Assembly: GCA_009829735.1 (NCBI GenBank)
Contig: CM020620.1
Coordinates: 4,332,299 to 4,396,298 of the forward strand
Origin: Pyropia yezoensis
Lineage: Eukaryota; Rhodophyta; Bangiophyceae; Bangiales; Bangiaceae
DNA: 64,000 nucleotides
Reading direction: 5' to 3'
Under the pieces are notes generated by a model, which did no database searches, was not told the DNA's origin, and worked only from the letters and a program-made list of their open reading frames with translations. A program made the translations under genes and the position numbers. Positions 1 to 11,312 of the stretch are shown piece by piece. Numbering within the stretch: the stretch's first letter is position 1; each line of letters opens with the position of its first letter.

Positions 1-1288
1 GGGGAGGGGGTAGGGAGGGGGAAAAGGCGGGGAGGCAGGGCACGTCGTCTGGCCAGATGGACGGCGGGGCGGGGTGAAGAGGGAGGGTGGTGGGGAGAGA
101 CGAGGCGACGGAAGGCAGACCGCCGCTGCTGGGGATGGGGTGAGGAGGGGATTGGGGCGGCGCGGTCTGCGGGGCACGCAGCGATGGGCCTGCCTGTCCG
201 TGCCGGTCGGCGGCGCTCGGCCCGCGGCGGCACCGCAGGCCGCGGGCGGCGCCAGCAAAGGGAAGTGGCGGGGGGGCGCCTGGTCGACACGGTGGCCGAG
301 CCACGGGGGGGGAGGGGGGGGAACGCCGGGGGTGCCAGCCGCCGGGGGTATGTCTGCGCCCTCCCCCGCCCCCCCCCCCCCTACCTGCCCGCGCCACTCC
401 AGGTTGCTCCTACCAGGACGACCGGGAGGCCGTCATCCCCACCACTCCTTTGTACGGACAGGAGGGGGGGGCGCCGCGGGCGCGGCGTTGGGCGGCTATC
501 TAGCCGCGAAGGGGAGGCCTTCCCTCCCCTCTCCTCTCCCCCCCCCTGCCCGCCCTCCCTCCCTCCCTCCCCCCCCCCTCTCGACGCCTCTCGCATGCCC
601 ATTCCCTCCCGTGCGGGAGGCCGGCGCGGGACGAGGGAGGTTTTGCGCCTGCACGGTGCCGCCAACGTGGCCTCCCCGGTGAATCTCAGCCACGCCCCAC
701 CCTATACCCGGGTATGGGGACCCCCTCTGGCGCCGCGGCCCGCCCGCGTCGGCCGCCGCCGCAGGACTGCGGTGGGGCAAGGACGGACAGACAGACGGCG
801 CACGGACCCACCCGTGGGGAGGGGGGGGGAAAGGCCAAGGGCGGGGCACTGACCCGTCCGTGAGTGGGATGGAGAAAAGGGGGGGGGTACTCCGTTGGCG
901 GGCGGCGGTCTGCCGCCGCCGCGGCGCGGCGGCGCCACGACCTCGCGCGACGGGCACACCACCAGTGCGGCCGAGAGGAACAGGAAGAGACAAAAAAAAA
1001 GAAAAAAAAAGGGAACAAGATAGGGGGGCAGCTCTCCCCCCCCACGTGTGTGCCAACGAGAAGAACCCCCGGGGACGACGCCCTTGAAGGAGGTGCGCGC
1101 CCAGCCAACGAGACCAGCGCCCGGTGGGGGTCGCCGCCACCGCACCCAGCGCCAGGCCGACTACCCCCCCCCACGCGCTGCCGCTCGCCCACCCCCCCAT
1201 GGTGCAGCCACCCACCGACGGGGCTTGACCCCACCGGCCTTTCTCTCTCCTCCGCCCACCGCCCCCCCAAATGGCCTCCGACGCCACG
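1..1288. other. Intergenic, GC-rich, downstream of the Tic22-like gene
   Basis: The region is very GC-rich with many G and C homopolymers and short CCG/CGG runs. Open frames exist in all directions, but they are Pro/Arg/Gly-rich and show no domain, so they look like by-products of base composition. The minus-strand Tic22-like gene ends at its right edge, so part of it is probably that gene's 3' flank. I see no other gene. Confidence 0.5.
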
Positions 1289-2641
1289 CTACCTGCCGGC
1301 ACGCCCTCCCCGCTTGGGCGCGCCCGCCCCCCCCGCCCCCCCGCCCCCACCGCCACCAGAGGCGGCGGCGGCCTGCAGCTTGGCCACATAGTCAACACTC
1401 TCCCGCGGGGGAAACACGCCCAGCGCCACCTCCCCCGCGGCGGCGCCCTTGGTCTCCATCTCCTGCAGCAGGTACATGAGGCTCCCCACCTCGACAGTCG
1501 CCTGGGCGGGGAGGCCCGCCTCGCGCTCCCGGAGCTTTGCCCACGCATCGTCCACGTCCTCGCGGGTGAGGAAGAGGGGGACCATCAGGCCGCTACCAAC
1601 GACGGGGGCGCCGCCCCCGCCGGCGCCGCCCGCCGCGCCGGCGCCGCCCGTCGCGGCGCCACCCCGCCGGAGGGTCAGGCCCTTGGCCACAAAGACGGGC
1701 ACGCCCTCGACGGGGGCGACCTTGGCCGCCCGGGCGGCGGCGCCCCGCTTGCCGCCGCCACCCCCCCCACGCTCACCCCCCCCCGAGCCGCCCGCGGCGG
1801 CGGCGGCCTTGCGGATCGCCTCGGCCGCCCGCACCTGCCGGCCGTCGGGGCAAAAGCGAAAGACCATTTGCGGGGACACGCCGTCCGCGGCGGGCGGCAG
1901 CCCCGACGGGACTGGCGGCGCCTTGACCATCTCGTACGCCTTGTCCAGGCCCAGCACGTAGACGACCGCGTCCGCACCCGACGCGCGGATGCTCGCCGCC
2001 ATACCGTCCGCGTCGGCGGGGGAGAAGAAGATGAGCGCCACCCGCGCGTCCGACGCGTCGGCGGTGGCCAGGAACGGCTGCCCGGCCGAGGAGGTGATGA
2101 GGAAGACGGGGACAGAGGAGAGGCGGTCGAGGAAGGCACGGGAGGAGGGGGATGGCACCCCCGCGGGGGGGGCGGCGCGGCTCCCGGGCGCGGTTGCCGT
2201 TGCCCGCCGCACAGGCGTCGCGGCGGCCGCGTCGGCCGGCATGGCCACGGCCGTGACGGCGCCCGCGGCAGTCAGTGGCGTCCGCGCCACTGCCGACGAG
2301 GACGCCGGGTGCGATGCCGCCGGCGCGTCCGCCGCAACGCCACCACCGCCGCGGCTGGCCGCCCGCGCGGCGCCCGCCGGAGGCAGGCCCACCGCCAGTG
2401 CGGCGGCAGCCGCGGCGACGGCGGCGGCGGCGGCGACGCCCGCCCACCCCCGCCCCTCTGACGGGGGCGGCGGCGGCGGGTGATCCGCGCCGCCGCCGCC
2501 GGCAGCCATGGCCAGCGGACGCGCCGGCGGCGGGCGGCGGGTGGGGGTGGGGGCGCCTCCCCGGGCGCTCCTCGACAACCCGACGCGGCTGGGGTGAGCC
2601 ACCCACAGGGGGGCCGCCATACCAAACGCGATAGACGCCAT
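1289..2641 (-). CDS. TIC22: Tic22-like plastid inner-envelope import protein
   Basis: The product is a 450-residue protein resembling Tic22, the intermembrane-space chaperone that helps preproteins cross between the outer (TOC) and inner (TIC) plastid translocons. The first ~170 residues look like a targeting leader: Ala/Arg/Pro-rich, nearly free of acids, starting MASIAFGM. The Phe near the start is typical of red-algal transit peptides. The conserved part runs from about residue 172 (LSSVPVFLITSSAGQP) through a FFSPADADGM block, a Phe/Pro-Asp segment (FRFCPDGRQVRAAEAI), a GVPVFVAKGLTL strand and PLFLTREDVDDAWAKL, the order expected of Tic22. A Gly/Ala-rich insertion splits the domain and the C-terminus is Gly-rich. 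It is a single exon. Its 5' end faces the golgin gene across about 1 kb. The family call rests on motif pattern, not alignment. Confidence 0.78.
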   Translation of the reverse strand: MASIAFGMAAPLWVAHPSRVGLSRSARGGAPTPTRRPPPARPLAMAAGGGGADHPPPPPPSEGRGWAGVAAAAAVAAAAAALAVGLPPAGAARAASRGGGGVAADAPAASHPASSSAVARTPLTAAGAVTAVAMPADAAAATPVRRATATAPGSRAAPPAGVPSPSSRAFLDRLSSVPVFLITSSAGQPFLATADASDARVALIFFSPADADGMAASIRASGADAVVYVLGLDKAYEMVKAPPVPSGLPPAADGVSPQMVFRFCPDGRQVRAAEAIRKAAAAAGGSGGGERGGGGGGKRGAAARAAKVAPVEGVPVFVAKGLTLRRGGAATGGAGAAGGAGGGGAPVVGSGLMVPLFLTREDVDDAWAKLREREAGLPAQATVEVGSLMYLLQEMETKGAAAGEVALGVFPPRESVDYVAKLQAAAASGGGGGGGAGGAGAPKRGGRAGR

Positions 2642-3677
2642 CTCTCAACGGGGTCAGGGGGGGGGGCGGGAGGGCAGCGGGTGTCGTCGGCCCCCGGTTG
2701 AAAAAAAAAGAGCCAGGGGGAAAATCCAGAACGGCAGGGTGCGACGAGGCGGCAGAGGGGGAGCACTGCGAAGGACCGGAGAAGGGAAGTGGGGTGTGGG
2801 TGAGAGGGAAAAGGGGCGCGCGGATGGGGGGTAAGAAGGGCCGGACACGACGGCAGGCGGGACAACCGGTGAAGGGTTGGAGGATGAAGACGTGGGAAGG
2901 CGGACGCCAGAGGCGGGGTGGTGGGGGGGAGAGAGAAGGGGCAGCCGCGATCCGTCCCATACAGGTAGCCATTCAGGCGAGCGCGACGCGTGGGGGGGCC
3001 GCAGCCCACATGGGCTGCAGCTCGACGACGCGCTGGTCCCGAGCCGCGTTGTATTTGGGCGGAGGGCCACGCGGCGCACACACGCAGCAAGGACACACTC
3101 GGGTCGAGATTTTTTCTGCTGCCACTCTTTCGAGACCATCTCTGTTTGGTAGTCGTACTTGCAAGTCCACAGTGCCCCGCGGATCTTAATTGTGACCCGT
3201 AGCGCCAGTCGTCGCCACGTGGGGGGAACATTGCTGTCAGCGACGGCCGGGGACGTACGGTCCCATTGCCGAGCGCTCTGGCTCTGGCGTGTTCCTCGCG
3301 CTGCCTGCCGCCTGCGCGAAGGCCCGTGGGGGGGCGCCCGCGCCATCGTGGCCACCACGGCCGCCCCACGACCTCCACCACCCCCGCCCTCTGCTCCCCC
3401 CTCGCCCCCCCCCCTCTCTATCCACTCCCGGTGCGTGGACTCCGACCGGGCAGTCGGCCGTTTCCTGCTGTTCGGCTAAGTGTTGTTGCGTCAACCCGCT
3501 CGCCGCATCCCCGTCTGGACGGCGCCCCGGGCCCCCTTCTTCCTCTCCTTGTTTTTCCTTCTGTGGGTCCTATTGCTGCGTGCTCCCCCTTGTATCTGGC
3601 GGCGGGGGGCCCGGCTCAGGCGCCCCCCCCCCCCTGACTCTATATTTTTTTCCCTTCCCCTCCCTCATTTGAACACC
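2642..3677. promoter_or_regulatory. Divergent intergenic region between the Tic22-like and golgin genes
   Basis: About 1 kb separates two divergently transcribed genes, so it must hold both promoters and both 5' leaders. Just upstream of the golgin ATG at 3678 is a long pyrimidine-rich stretch ending in a T-rich run (CTATATTTTTTTCCCTTCCC), which may be an initiator or leader. On the other side A-rich sequence at 2701-2710 lies near the Tic22-like start. No core element can be assigned with confidence. Confidence 0.4.
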
Positions 3678-6600
3678 ATGTCCAGCTCCCGTACCGCCGG
3701 TGGCGGCGGCGAGTCCACCTGGGGCGCCACCGTCTGGGCCGACGATGACGAGTGGGAGGACGTGGATGCGGTGGCGGCGGTGGCGACGACGACGGCGGCG
3801 GCGGTCGCGGAGCCGGCGTCGACAAAGGAAGCTGTTCCGCCAGAGGGGGTGTCTGGCTCGGTGCCACTGCCGCCGCCGCGCGAAGGGGCTCTTCCTGGCG
3901 AGGCCACCACCCGCAACGAGGCTGGTTGGGGGGCAGGCATCGGCGGTGGGGGGCTGTCGCGACTACCCACGGTCGTGGGGGACGATTCGGTATGTCGAGG
4001 GGGGTGGGCGTCTGCTTCGTTGTTGCGGGGGGAATGGGGCGCGGAGGGTATCGTGGGGCGCCAGTGGGTGAGGTGTTGCGGTTTTGTGGATGAGCAGAAG
4101 GGGTTGTGCGGCTACCTAGGAGTAGCCGCCGTCGCGTGGCGGAGGTTTGCTTTGTGCTGCTGTGCGTACCTTGTGAGAGATGGATACGGGCGAGCAGCCA
4201 TGCTGACCGTCGCTGACGCGCCCCTCCCCTGACATGTTGTCGCTCGCCCTATGGACCAAATGGGCGGCTGGGCGGGTGGTGTCTCCACCGACCGGGGTCG
4301 CGTTGCCGTCTGGCCGCCCCTCAGGCCGAGCCCAGACCACACGGCGACGCGGCTGCCGCCCGTCGGCCTGCCACCCCTGAGCGGCGGTCGCTGATGGATT
4401 CCCCGGTGGGCGGGGACACCACGGGCGTCCCGCCGGGGCTTTCCACCCCCCTCCGGTCTTTGGCAGTGGGGCCGTCGACGGCCTCTCCCGCGGGCGCCTC
4501 GGTCGCACCGTCCCCTGCGTCCAACGGGGTACAATCTCCGTCGGCGGGCGCGGCGAACACCGGCTTGCTGCCCCCCCCACTCCACCCCCCCCCGGCCAAG
4601 CCTACTGCGGCAACCGCCGCCACCCCCGCCGCTGCCGCCCCCACCACAAGGGCTGACCCCGCCGCCGCTGCCGCCGCCGCCGCCGCCAACGCCGACACCT
4701 CTGCTGGTGCTGCCGCGGCGGCCACAGAGGCGATGCACGCCGCGCTGCTGCGCGCGGAGCGTGCCGAATCGGCTGCCGCCGATGCGGCTCGGCGGTTGAC
4801 CACCGCCGAGCGCAAAGCTGCCATCCTGATCAAGGAGCGCGACTCCTTGCGGCGGGTGCGGGACTCGCGGTCGGCCGAGGCGGCGCTGCTGCGGGACAAG
4901 GACGCGCAGATCGCTGCCGTTCTCTCCGAGGGCGCCGCCCTGTCGGCCCGCCTCACGGACCAGGAGACGCTTAATCGAAAGCTCAAGGTCGCTGCCCGGG
5001 AGCACGCAGCGCAGATTGAGGCGCTAACTGGGGCACGGGATCTGGCCGCCGCGCAGGCGGCCAGCCTCACTTCCCACCTGCGGACGGTTGAGGCGGCGGA
5101 GCGGTCGGCGCGGGAGGCGGCCAATGCAGCCGCGCGTCGCCTCCGCGAAGCGGATGCGCAATCTCGGTCGTCGGCCGCGGCGGGCGCCGCCGCCGACGCG
5201 GCGCGGGCAGAGCTGGCAGCCACCACCGCCCGCCACGCCGAGGAGCTCCGCGTTGCGCGTGAGGCGGCCGCCGCAGAGGCGGCCGAGGCGGCCGCTGCAA
5301 CGGCTACCGAGGCGTCACGGCGGGAGCGTGCCCTCTCCGCAGCCATGACCGAGCTTCGCGCCCACCTCAGCCGCGTCACGGACGCGGCAGGGCGGCGAGA
5401 AGACGCCCTCGCTGCCGCCGCGGCGGACGCCATGGCTCGCTGCCGGGCCGCCGAGGCGGCTGCAGAGGAGGCGGCATCGAGCGTGCCCGCTGCCACCCGC
5501 CCGTTGCTTCGGCGACTCGACGGCTTGGCCGCCGAAGCGGCTGAGCGGGAGGCGGCCGCCGCTGCCGAGCGTGACGCCGCCGCAGCGCGCATTGCCGATG
5601 CGGAGGAGCGGGTGGCCGCCGCGACGCGTGACGCGGCGGCTGCAAGGGCGACGGCTGCTGCCGCGGTTGAGGCTCGGGGGGTGGCCGAGAGGGCGGCGGC
5701 TGCGGCAGAGGCGCGGGCCGATGCAGCAGGAGCCGCGGCGGCCGCCGCGTCGCGCGACATGGCCGCCGCGGTGGCGGGCCGCGAAGCCGACGCGGCGGCC
5801 GCTGCCGCAACCGCCGCCGCGGCGGCCGCTGACGCCGAGCGGCTGCGCATGGACCTCTCTGCTGAGCGGCTTCGCCGCGCCGAGGATGCTGAGGCAGCCG
5901 ATGCTGCAGCCGCCGATGCCGTCGCTCAGCTGGCCGCCGCCCACACGCGGCAGGCGGACATGGCCGATTGCTTACGGGCGGCAGAAGCGGCAGGGCGGCC
6001 GCCGCGTACTCTTGCCGACCTTGACAGCACCTACTCGGTCGCCGAACGCAGTGCGGACAATTTAGTGGCCGGCGGCACCATGGGTTCCGTCTCCATCCCC
6101 GGCTTTCCTCGCTCTCCGCGGACGCCCTTGTCTGCCCGCACGCCTCGGCCGCTATTGGCGTTTGCCGATGGCAGCTTTCTGGACGCTGGTGACGGGGGGG
6201 TGGGGTCAGGGGGGGGCGCGGGGCTCGACGGCGGTGACGACGTCACGACTGGGGGTGCCAGTGGAGAGGTTGGCCCCGGTGGACTTCTGGGCACCACCTA
6301 TGACGACGGGGGTCACTCAGTGTCGGCTGTTCTCTCGTCGGGTGACGGCGATGGCGGCGGGGGCGGGGGTGGTGGCGGCGGGGGCGGCGGGGGCGGTGGC
6401 TGCGGAGGTGGTGGTGGGGGCGGCGGCGGCGGCGTGTACAGTATAGAGCGCCTGACTGCTGCCCTCCGTCAGCGCACTGGGGAGTCGGCCGCACTCAGAG
6501 CTGCGCTCGCCGCACGCGACGCGTCGACCTCCTCCCTTGCTGAGACGGTCGTTGCTCTCACTGCGCGAGTAGACGAGCTGGAGGCGGCTCTTGCGGGCGC

Positions 6601-6781
6601 CCCCGCGCGGGACGCTGAGCTAGTCGCGCTCCGGAAGGCCGCCGAGAAATCGGCCGCTACTGCGGCAGCGCGAGAGGAGCGCATGGGAGAGCTTGAAGCA
6701 GATCTGGAGGACGTTAACGCCATGTACAAGGATCAGGTCTCGACGCTCTTGATGCGCATTGAGGCCCTCGAGTCGCTCTGA
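3678..6781 (+). CDS. TMF-type golgin, long coiled-coil protein (2 exons)
   Basis: Proposed exons are 3678-3989 and 4325-6781 (921 residues). The donor is G|GTATGT and the acceptor CCCCTCAG|GCC, and the frame is kept exactly. The N-terminus is acidic with Trp (WGATVWADDDEWEDVD). A Pro/Ala linker follows, then roughly 450 residues of Ala/Glu/Arg heptad-rich coiled coil. A Gly-run spacer lies near 6360-6430, and the last ~100 residues are a second coiled coil ending LEADLEDVNAMYKDQVSTLL. That ending matches the C-terminal TATA-element modulatory factor (TMF) domain, which has the same ELxADxxDxKxxYRxQ pattern. TMF/ARA160 golgins tether vesicles at the Golgi through Rab6. Most of the coiled coil is too Ala-biased to diagnose a family, so the call depends on the C-terminus. 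Confidence 0.65.
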
Positions 6782-7769
6782 TGCTGCATGAGTTGGACTG
6801 GGGGGGGGGGGCTCGGCGAGTTGCGACGCGCTGCACACGCAGTGGATGGGACGTGGATGTGGTTGCCTGATCGGCGTTCCACTTTTCTTTCGTCCATGCC
6901 AACGCGCACCATAAAAAAGATCGATTAATGTAGCTTCTGTCCACGTACAGCATACATACACCCACCATGAGAGGCGGGACTGGCGCCCCTACTGTGGGTC
7001 TTCGGGGTAAATAGCGACAGCGATGGTCTCGGCCACGTCCCATTGATTCCACCTCAAGCTGCGCTCCGGTTGCCTGTTGGATGACGCTGTTCGAAGGTAC
7101 AGTAAATATGTACGGTACAGAAGGTAATTATACCAAATCTCCCCGTACACTCAGCAACGCAGACCATATAACTATGTGGTTGATTTGTACTTGGTCGATC
7201 TCTGCAGCAATTTCCGTTGCAAGGCCTAACATGATAAGAAGTCCGTACACGCCACCTTCCGTTGCCGTTGCCCCTTGGGCCTTGCCGGTGAAGCCCCCGT
7301 TTCAGAATATCCGGCAGGACCGATTCTCAATCTCGAGCAGATGCCCGCCAGGCCATCTGGTGTGCACCCCATCTCTGGGCGCTCCAAACCAAGTGTGCTG
7401 GAGCGGCCAGAGCACAAGGGGGTGTGTCAGGTCAAGTCAACCCATGGGGCCTCACCCGCGCTGCTGGCAGCGCTGGCCACCGCGCGCGCCTGCGGGGGTG
7501 GGGGCACTGCTCTGGGCTGGCCTGTAGTGCCACGGTCCCCGACACACACGCTCGGGCGGCGGCAGTGGGCAGCCAGCTCCACCGGGTTGTGCGCGGTGCC
7601 TCGCCCGGTGGTCGCAGGGACCGGCACAGGGTCTGCGTGGCGTAGCGGTTTTTCTCTTTGAGAGCCTGCTGCTGGTTGGCCTGGGTCGCGACGGAACCTC
7701 GAAGCCCCCTTCCACCTTACTCCCCCTATTCTCCCCGAAGTCGAGCGACGCTAGCGGCGGTCACTTGGG
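6782..7769. other. Intergenic region between the golgin and GTPase genes
   Basis: The first ~450 bp are less GC-rich than the flanks (AT-rich tracts near 6905-7150, including GTACAGTAAATATGTACGG) and could hold the golgin 3' end and a promoter. No ORF has a recognisable domain. The GTPase ATG at 7770 follows a short pyrimidine-rich leader. Confidence 0.4.
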
Positions 7770-10232
7770 ATGCAGCCGCCATTACCCCCATTACGGGCCT
7801 GCGGGCCGACCGACGTTGGGGTGGGCGGTGGGCCATCGTCCCCTGCGTTGGGTGTAGTGGCTGCCGGCGGCGGTGGCAGTGGCGCAGGCGACGAAGGAGC
7901 GGGGGTGCTGAGCGCGCTCGGGGGTCCGTCGCGATTAGCTCCGTTGCCGGCGGCGCCGTCCAAGATGGCGGCTGCCTCTCCGGCAGAAAAGGAGGAGGGT
8001 GTGGTGGTGGTAACGCATAACGTTGCATGCAGTGGCGGAGTGGTCGATGTGGCCGCGCACGGTGGTGGGGATGAGGTCACGGGCGCACCTACCGTCTTGG
8101 CTGCGCCACCCCTCTCGCGAATGGACGAACTGTTGGCGGGGGAGGGCGGGGGTGGAGGCAGTGGCAGCATCAGAGCTGGCGGTGGTGCGGTCGAGCTGAT
8201 GTTTGCCGATGACCTTGAGCCCGAAGATGATGAGGGAGCTGTCGAGTACAAGTGGAGCCTTGTTCAGCCGCCGCCCGCTCGCTTCCTCGAGCTGGTGACA
8301 CAGATGAAGTACCGGCTGCTCGAGGGCAGCGGTGAATGCATCTATGAGATTGGCGTCGCGGACGATGGGCGTGCTCGGGGACTTTCCGCAGAGGCGCTCA
8401 CAGCCTCGCTCGCCACCCTTTCGCGCATGGCTGAGGAGCTTCACGCCGAGTGCACCGTCATCCGCCGCGCACGCGCGACTGGTGGGGAGGCGGGCGACAT
8501 GGTGGCTAGCGTCCTTGTGCGGCAGCTGCCTGAAACGCTCGAGGACTACCTCGACCTGCGGGTGGCCGTGGCGGGCAACGTGGACAGTGGCAAATCTACC
8601 CTCATTGGTGTTCTTACGGGATGTGGGGCGCTGGACAATGGGCGCGGCCGTGCACGGTCCCAAGTGTTCACCCACAAGCACGAGATGGAGACCGGGCGGA
8701 CTTCTAGCGTCAGCCAACAGATCATGGGCTTTAGCGCGTCCGGGGCGGTTGTCAACTACACGGGCGTGCGGTCGTTGACATGGGCAGATGTGGTGGCCCG
8801 AGCCGCCAAGATTGTGACATTTTTTGACCTTGCGGGGCATGAGCGTTACGTTAAGACCACTGTCTTTGGGCTTACGGCGCACGCACCAGACTACTGCATA
8901 CTGGTACGTTGACGAGCTGATGTTTTCAGTTGCGTTGGTGCCGGATATGGTTGGTGGTGTATGTGTGCATGCTGTGGTGAGCTGTATTGGTTGTGGCGGC
9001 GACGGTGGTTTGGACGTGGTGACTCAACTGCCGCGCTTTTTGTGTTGCTCTCCATGTTGTGCTTTCTTTTTGCCTGTCACCCCACTTGTGCTGGGTCTGT
9101 AGGTCATTGGGGCGAACATGGGGGTACTTCGGATGACGAAGGAGCACCTGGCCATTGCATTGGCCCTCAAGGTCCCTGTGGTGGTGGTGATCACCAAGAC
9201 GGATCGTGCTCCCGCTCATGTGTACGACGCGACCGTGGCACACATCCAGAAGCTGCTCAAGTCGCCTGGCGCTCGCAAGCTTCCGGTCATGGTCGAGTCC
9301 GTCGATGAGCAAGTCATGTGCGCGCAGAACATTGTGCACGATAGGGTCGTGCCGATCTTCTCAGTCTCTAACGTCACAGGAAGAGGGCTGGACCTGTTGC
9401 GGGGCTTTCTAAGCCTTGCTCCATCGCGCCGCAATTGGGCCGAGTACCGGTCTTCGCCCACCGAGTTTGCGATTGACGAGACTTTCCTGGTCCCCGGCGT
9501 GGGAACCGTCGTGTCGGGCACCTGCTCAGCGGGTTCCGTGGGGGTGGGGCAAGCGCTCTCCCTTGGGCCCGACCATAGCGGCGCATTTGTGTCGGTCATT
9601 GTCAAAAGTGTACGTTTAGCAGCGCCCTGTGCTGCATGGAGTGTGTGGGGGCTGGCGGCGCTGCACCCCTCACAGCGGCAGTTTACTGTAGTTTTTGTGA
9701 CCCGCTGTATGCTTGGATGTGCGAGAGATTGTGTGACTTACACGCCAACTTTTTTGATTCTTCTTGGGCTTGGTCATCTCTTGTCGTGTGCTTGTTGGGT
9801 GCTATTTTTTCGATGTTCACCCCTCTCCAGGTCCACTACAAGCGTGTGCCAGTTCGCCGCGTGGTGGCCGGCCAGGCGGGCTCACTGGCGCTGAAAAAGG
9901 TCAAGCGCGCGACGGTGCGTAAGGGCATGGTCATGCTCGACACCCGCGTAGCACCTGGTGCCGTGTGGGAATTTACCGCCGAGGTTCTCGTTCTCTATCA
10001 TGGTACGACCATCCGCAAGGGCTACCAACCGGTTATTCACTGCGCGGCTGTGCGCCAAGCGGCTCGTGTCATGACAATCGACAAGGAGGTGGTGCGGACG
10101 GGTGACCGTGCGCTTCTCCGTTTTTGCTTCTGCTACCGCCCAGAGCACATCAAGGCTGATTCGCGCTTTGTGCTACGCGAAGGTAAGACCAAGGGCATAG
10201 GCCGTATCCTGGACATTGTACGGACGTGCTGA
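7770..10232 (+). CDS. GTPBP1/GTPBP2-like translational GTPase (3 exons)
   Basis: Exons 7770-8903, 9103-9609 and 9831-10232 give 679 residues. Both introns (199 and 221 bp) start GTACGT, and both junctions restore conserved text: DYCIL|VIGANMG and VKS|VHYKRVPV. A Gly/Ala/Pro-rich N-terminus is followed by a conserved pre-G segment (EYKWSLVQPP, MKYRLLEGSGECIYEIGVADDG). The EF1A-type G domain then shows G1 GNVDSGKST, G3 DLAGHERY, G4 TKTD and a switch region with HKHEMETGRTSS. Beta-barrel domains II and III follow (VPGVGTVVSGT; RPEHIKADSRFVLREGKTKGIG). That order and the GTPBP1-like linker identify the eRF3/Hbs1-related GTPBP1/2 group, implicated in rescuing stalled ribosomes and mRNA turnover. 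Separating GTPBP1 from GTPBP2 would need a tree. Confidence 0.9.
8904..9102 (+). other. Intron 1 of the GTPBP-like gene
   Basis: It opens GTACGT and ends CTGTAG, and removing it joins two conserved halves of the G domain. It is 199 bp and T/G-rich compared with the exons. Confidence 0.9.
9610..9830 (+). other. Intron 2 of the GTPBP-like gene
   Basis: It opens GTACGT and ends with a pyrimidine tract and CTCCAG. It is 221 bp and phase 0, lying inside the second beta-barrel domain between VIVKS and VHYKRVPV. Confidence 0.9.
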
Positions 10233-11061
10233 TGGGTCTGTGCAGCCGGCCAGGCATCACGTCCTGCGTGGGGATCCGCCGCTGCTTGTACTGTAAACCC
10301 AATGTGTCTGGTTGTGGCGCGTGTGGCGAATGCGCCAGCGTTGCTTTTGGCCCAATGTGGAAGGGTGTTTTGATGGTAGACGTATTGTATGTCGTTTTAT
10401 GTCGTTTGCCGCGCCTCCTTGCTTTGTTTGGAGGACCTCTTACTCGTTTCTTTTTTTTGACAATGTACATATTTCGGCCAGCCAGGGGGCCGTCGGATGC
10501 CCTTCCTCCGGTCGCTGCCCTTCAGCGGTGCTGCCCTTTTTGTTTGCAGAGTTACGCATGTCACCGTTCCCCCACGGGGGCGCACATGCCCCACCAGGCC
10601 TGTGCACCGATGGAACGCAAGCCAAGCTTCGGCAGAGGCGCCAAGCCTGTGCCCAGGCGACACAGTCCGGCTCACAGCGGACTCGCGCGCACCCGGTGCC
10701 GCCCACGCCGCGGCTCAATCTGCCCTTGCCAACGCCCACCGAGGACACAACATGCGGTGACGGCAGTCAAGCGCATACGACCGGGTTGCGCTGGCGACTA
10801 CGGGCCGGCCCAGCTACCGGCACCACAGCCAATGAGGATGACGCTTGAGCAATCCCGTGGCTGCCAGTAGCAGCCTGACCTTCACATTCCCGAGCGCTCA
10901 GAGCTCAGAGCCCAACAACAGTCTGCTCCAGCAAGCCATGAGACATTGTCCCACTCAAAGCGCGTCGCAATAGCTTGAATAGGAGGGTGTCCATCACGCC
11001 ATAGGTCACTCAGCCTCCCCATAAACCATCGTATCAGGCTCTGTGGACGCACGAGGACATA
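10233..11061. other. Intergenic region between convergent GTPase and metacaspase genes
   Basis: Both neighbours end here, so it should hold two 3' ends. There is a T-rich tract near 10440-10475 (TTTCTTTTTTTTGAC). No coding signal or domain was found. Confidence 0.4.
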
Positions 11062-11312
11062 CCGCCACAGTTCACAGACGACGCAGTGTGAAAGACCGAA
11101 GACGAGAGGGCCTGTCGCGTTATAGCCGAAAGGTGTCCGAGAGCACCATGGGATGTGGTGAACTTAGTTGCGGCAGCTGGTTGAGCCGCCACAGTCCACA
11201 GACGACGCAGCGTGAAGGATCAAAGACGACAAGGCCTGTCGCGCTATAGCCGAAACGTGTCCGAAAGCACCATGGGATGTGACGAACTTAGTTGCGGCAG
11301 CTGGTTGAGCCC
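11062..11312. repeat. Tandem duplication (period 124 bp) of the metacaspase 3' end
   Basis: Two adjacent copies, 11062-11185 and 11186-11312, are nearly identical over their whole length (for example CACAGACGACGCAG at 11073 and 11197, and CTTAGTTGCGGCAGCTGG at 11163 and 11287). The second copy contains the real last codons and stop of the metacaspase. The first repeats those codons, including the stop, beyond the gene end. The few substitutions suggest a fairly recent event. Confidence 0.9.

Noticed and set aside
4321-5850. Long minus-strand Ala/Arg/Ser-rich open frame
   Set aside because: Antisense shadow of the golgin coiled coil; GC-rich codons leave all frames open.
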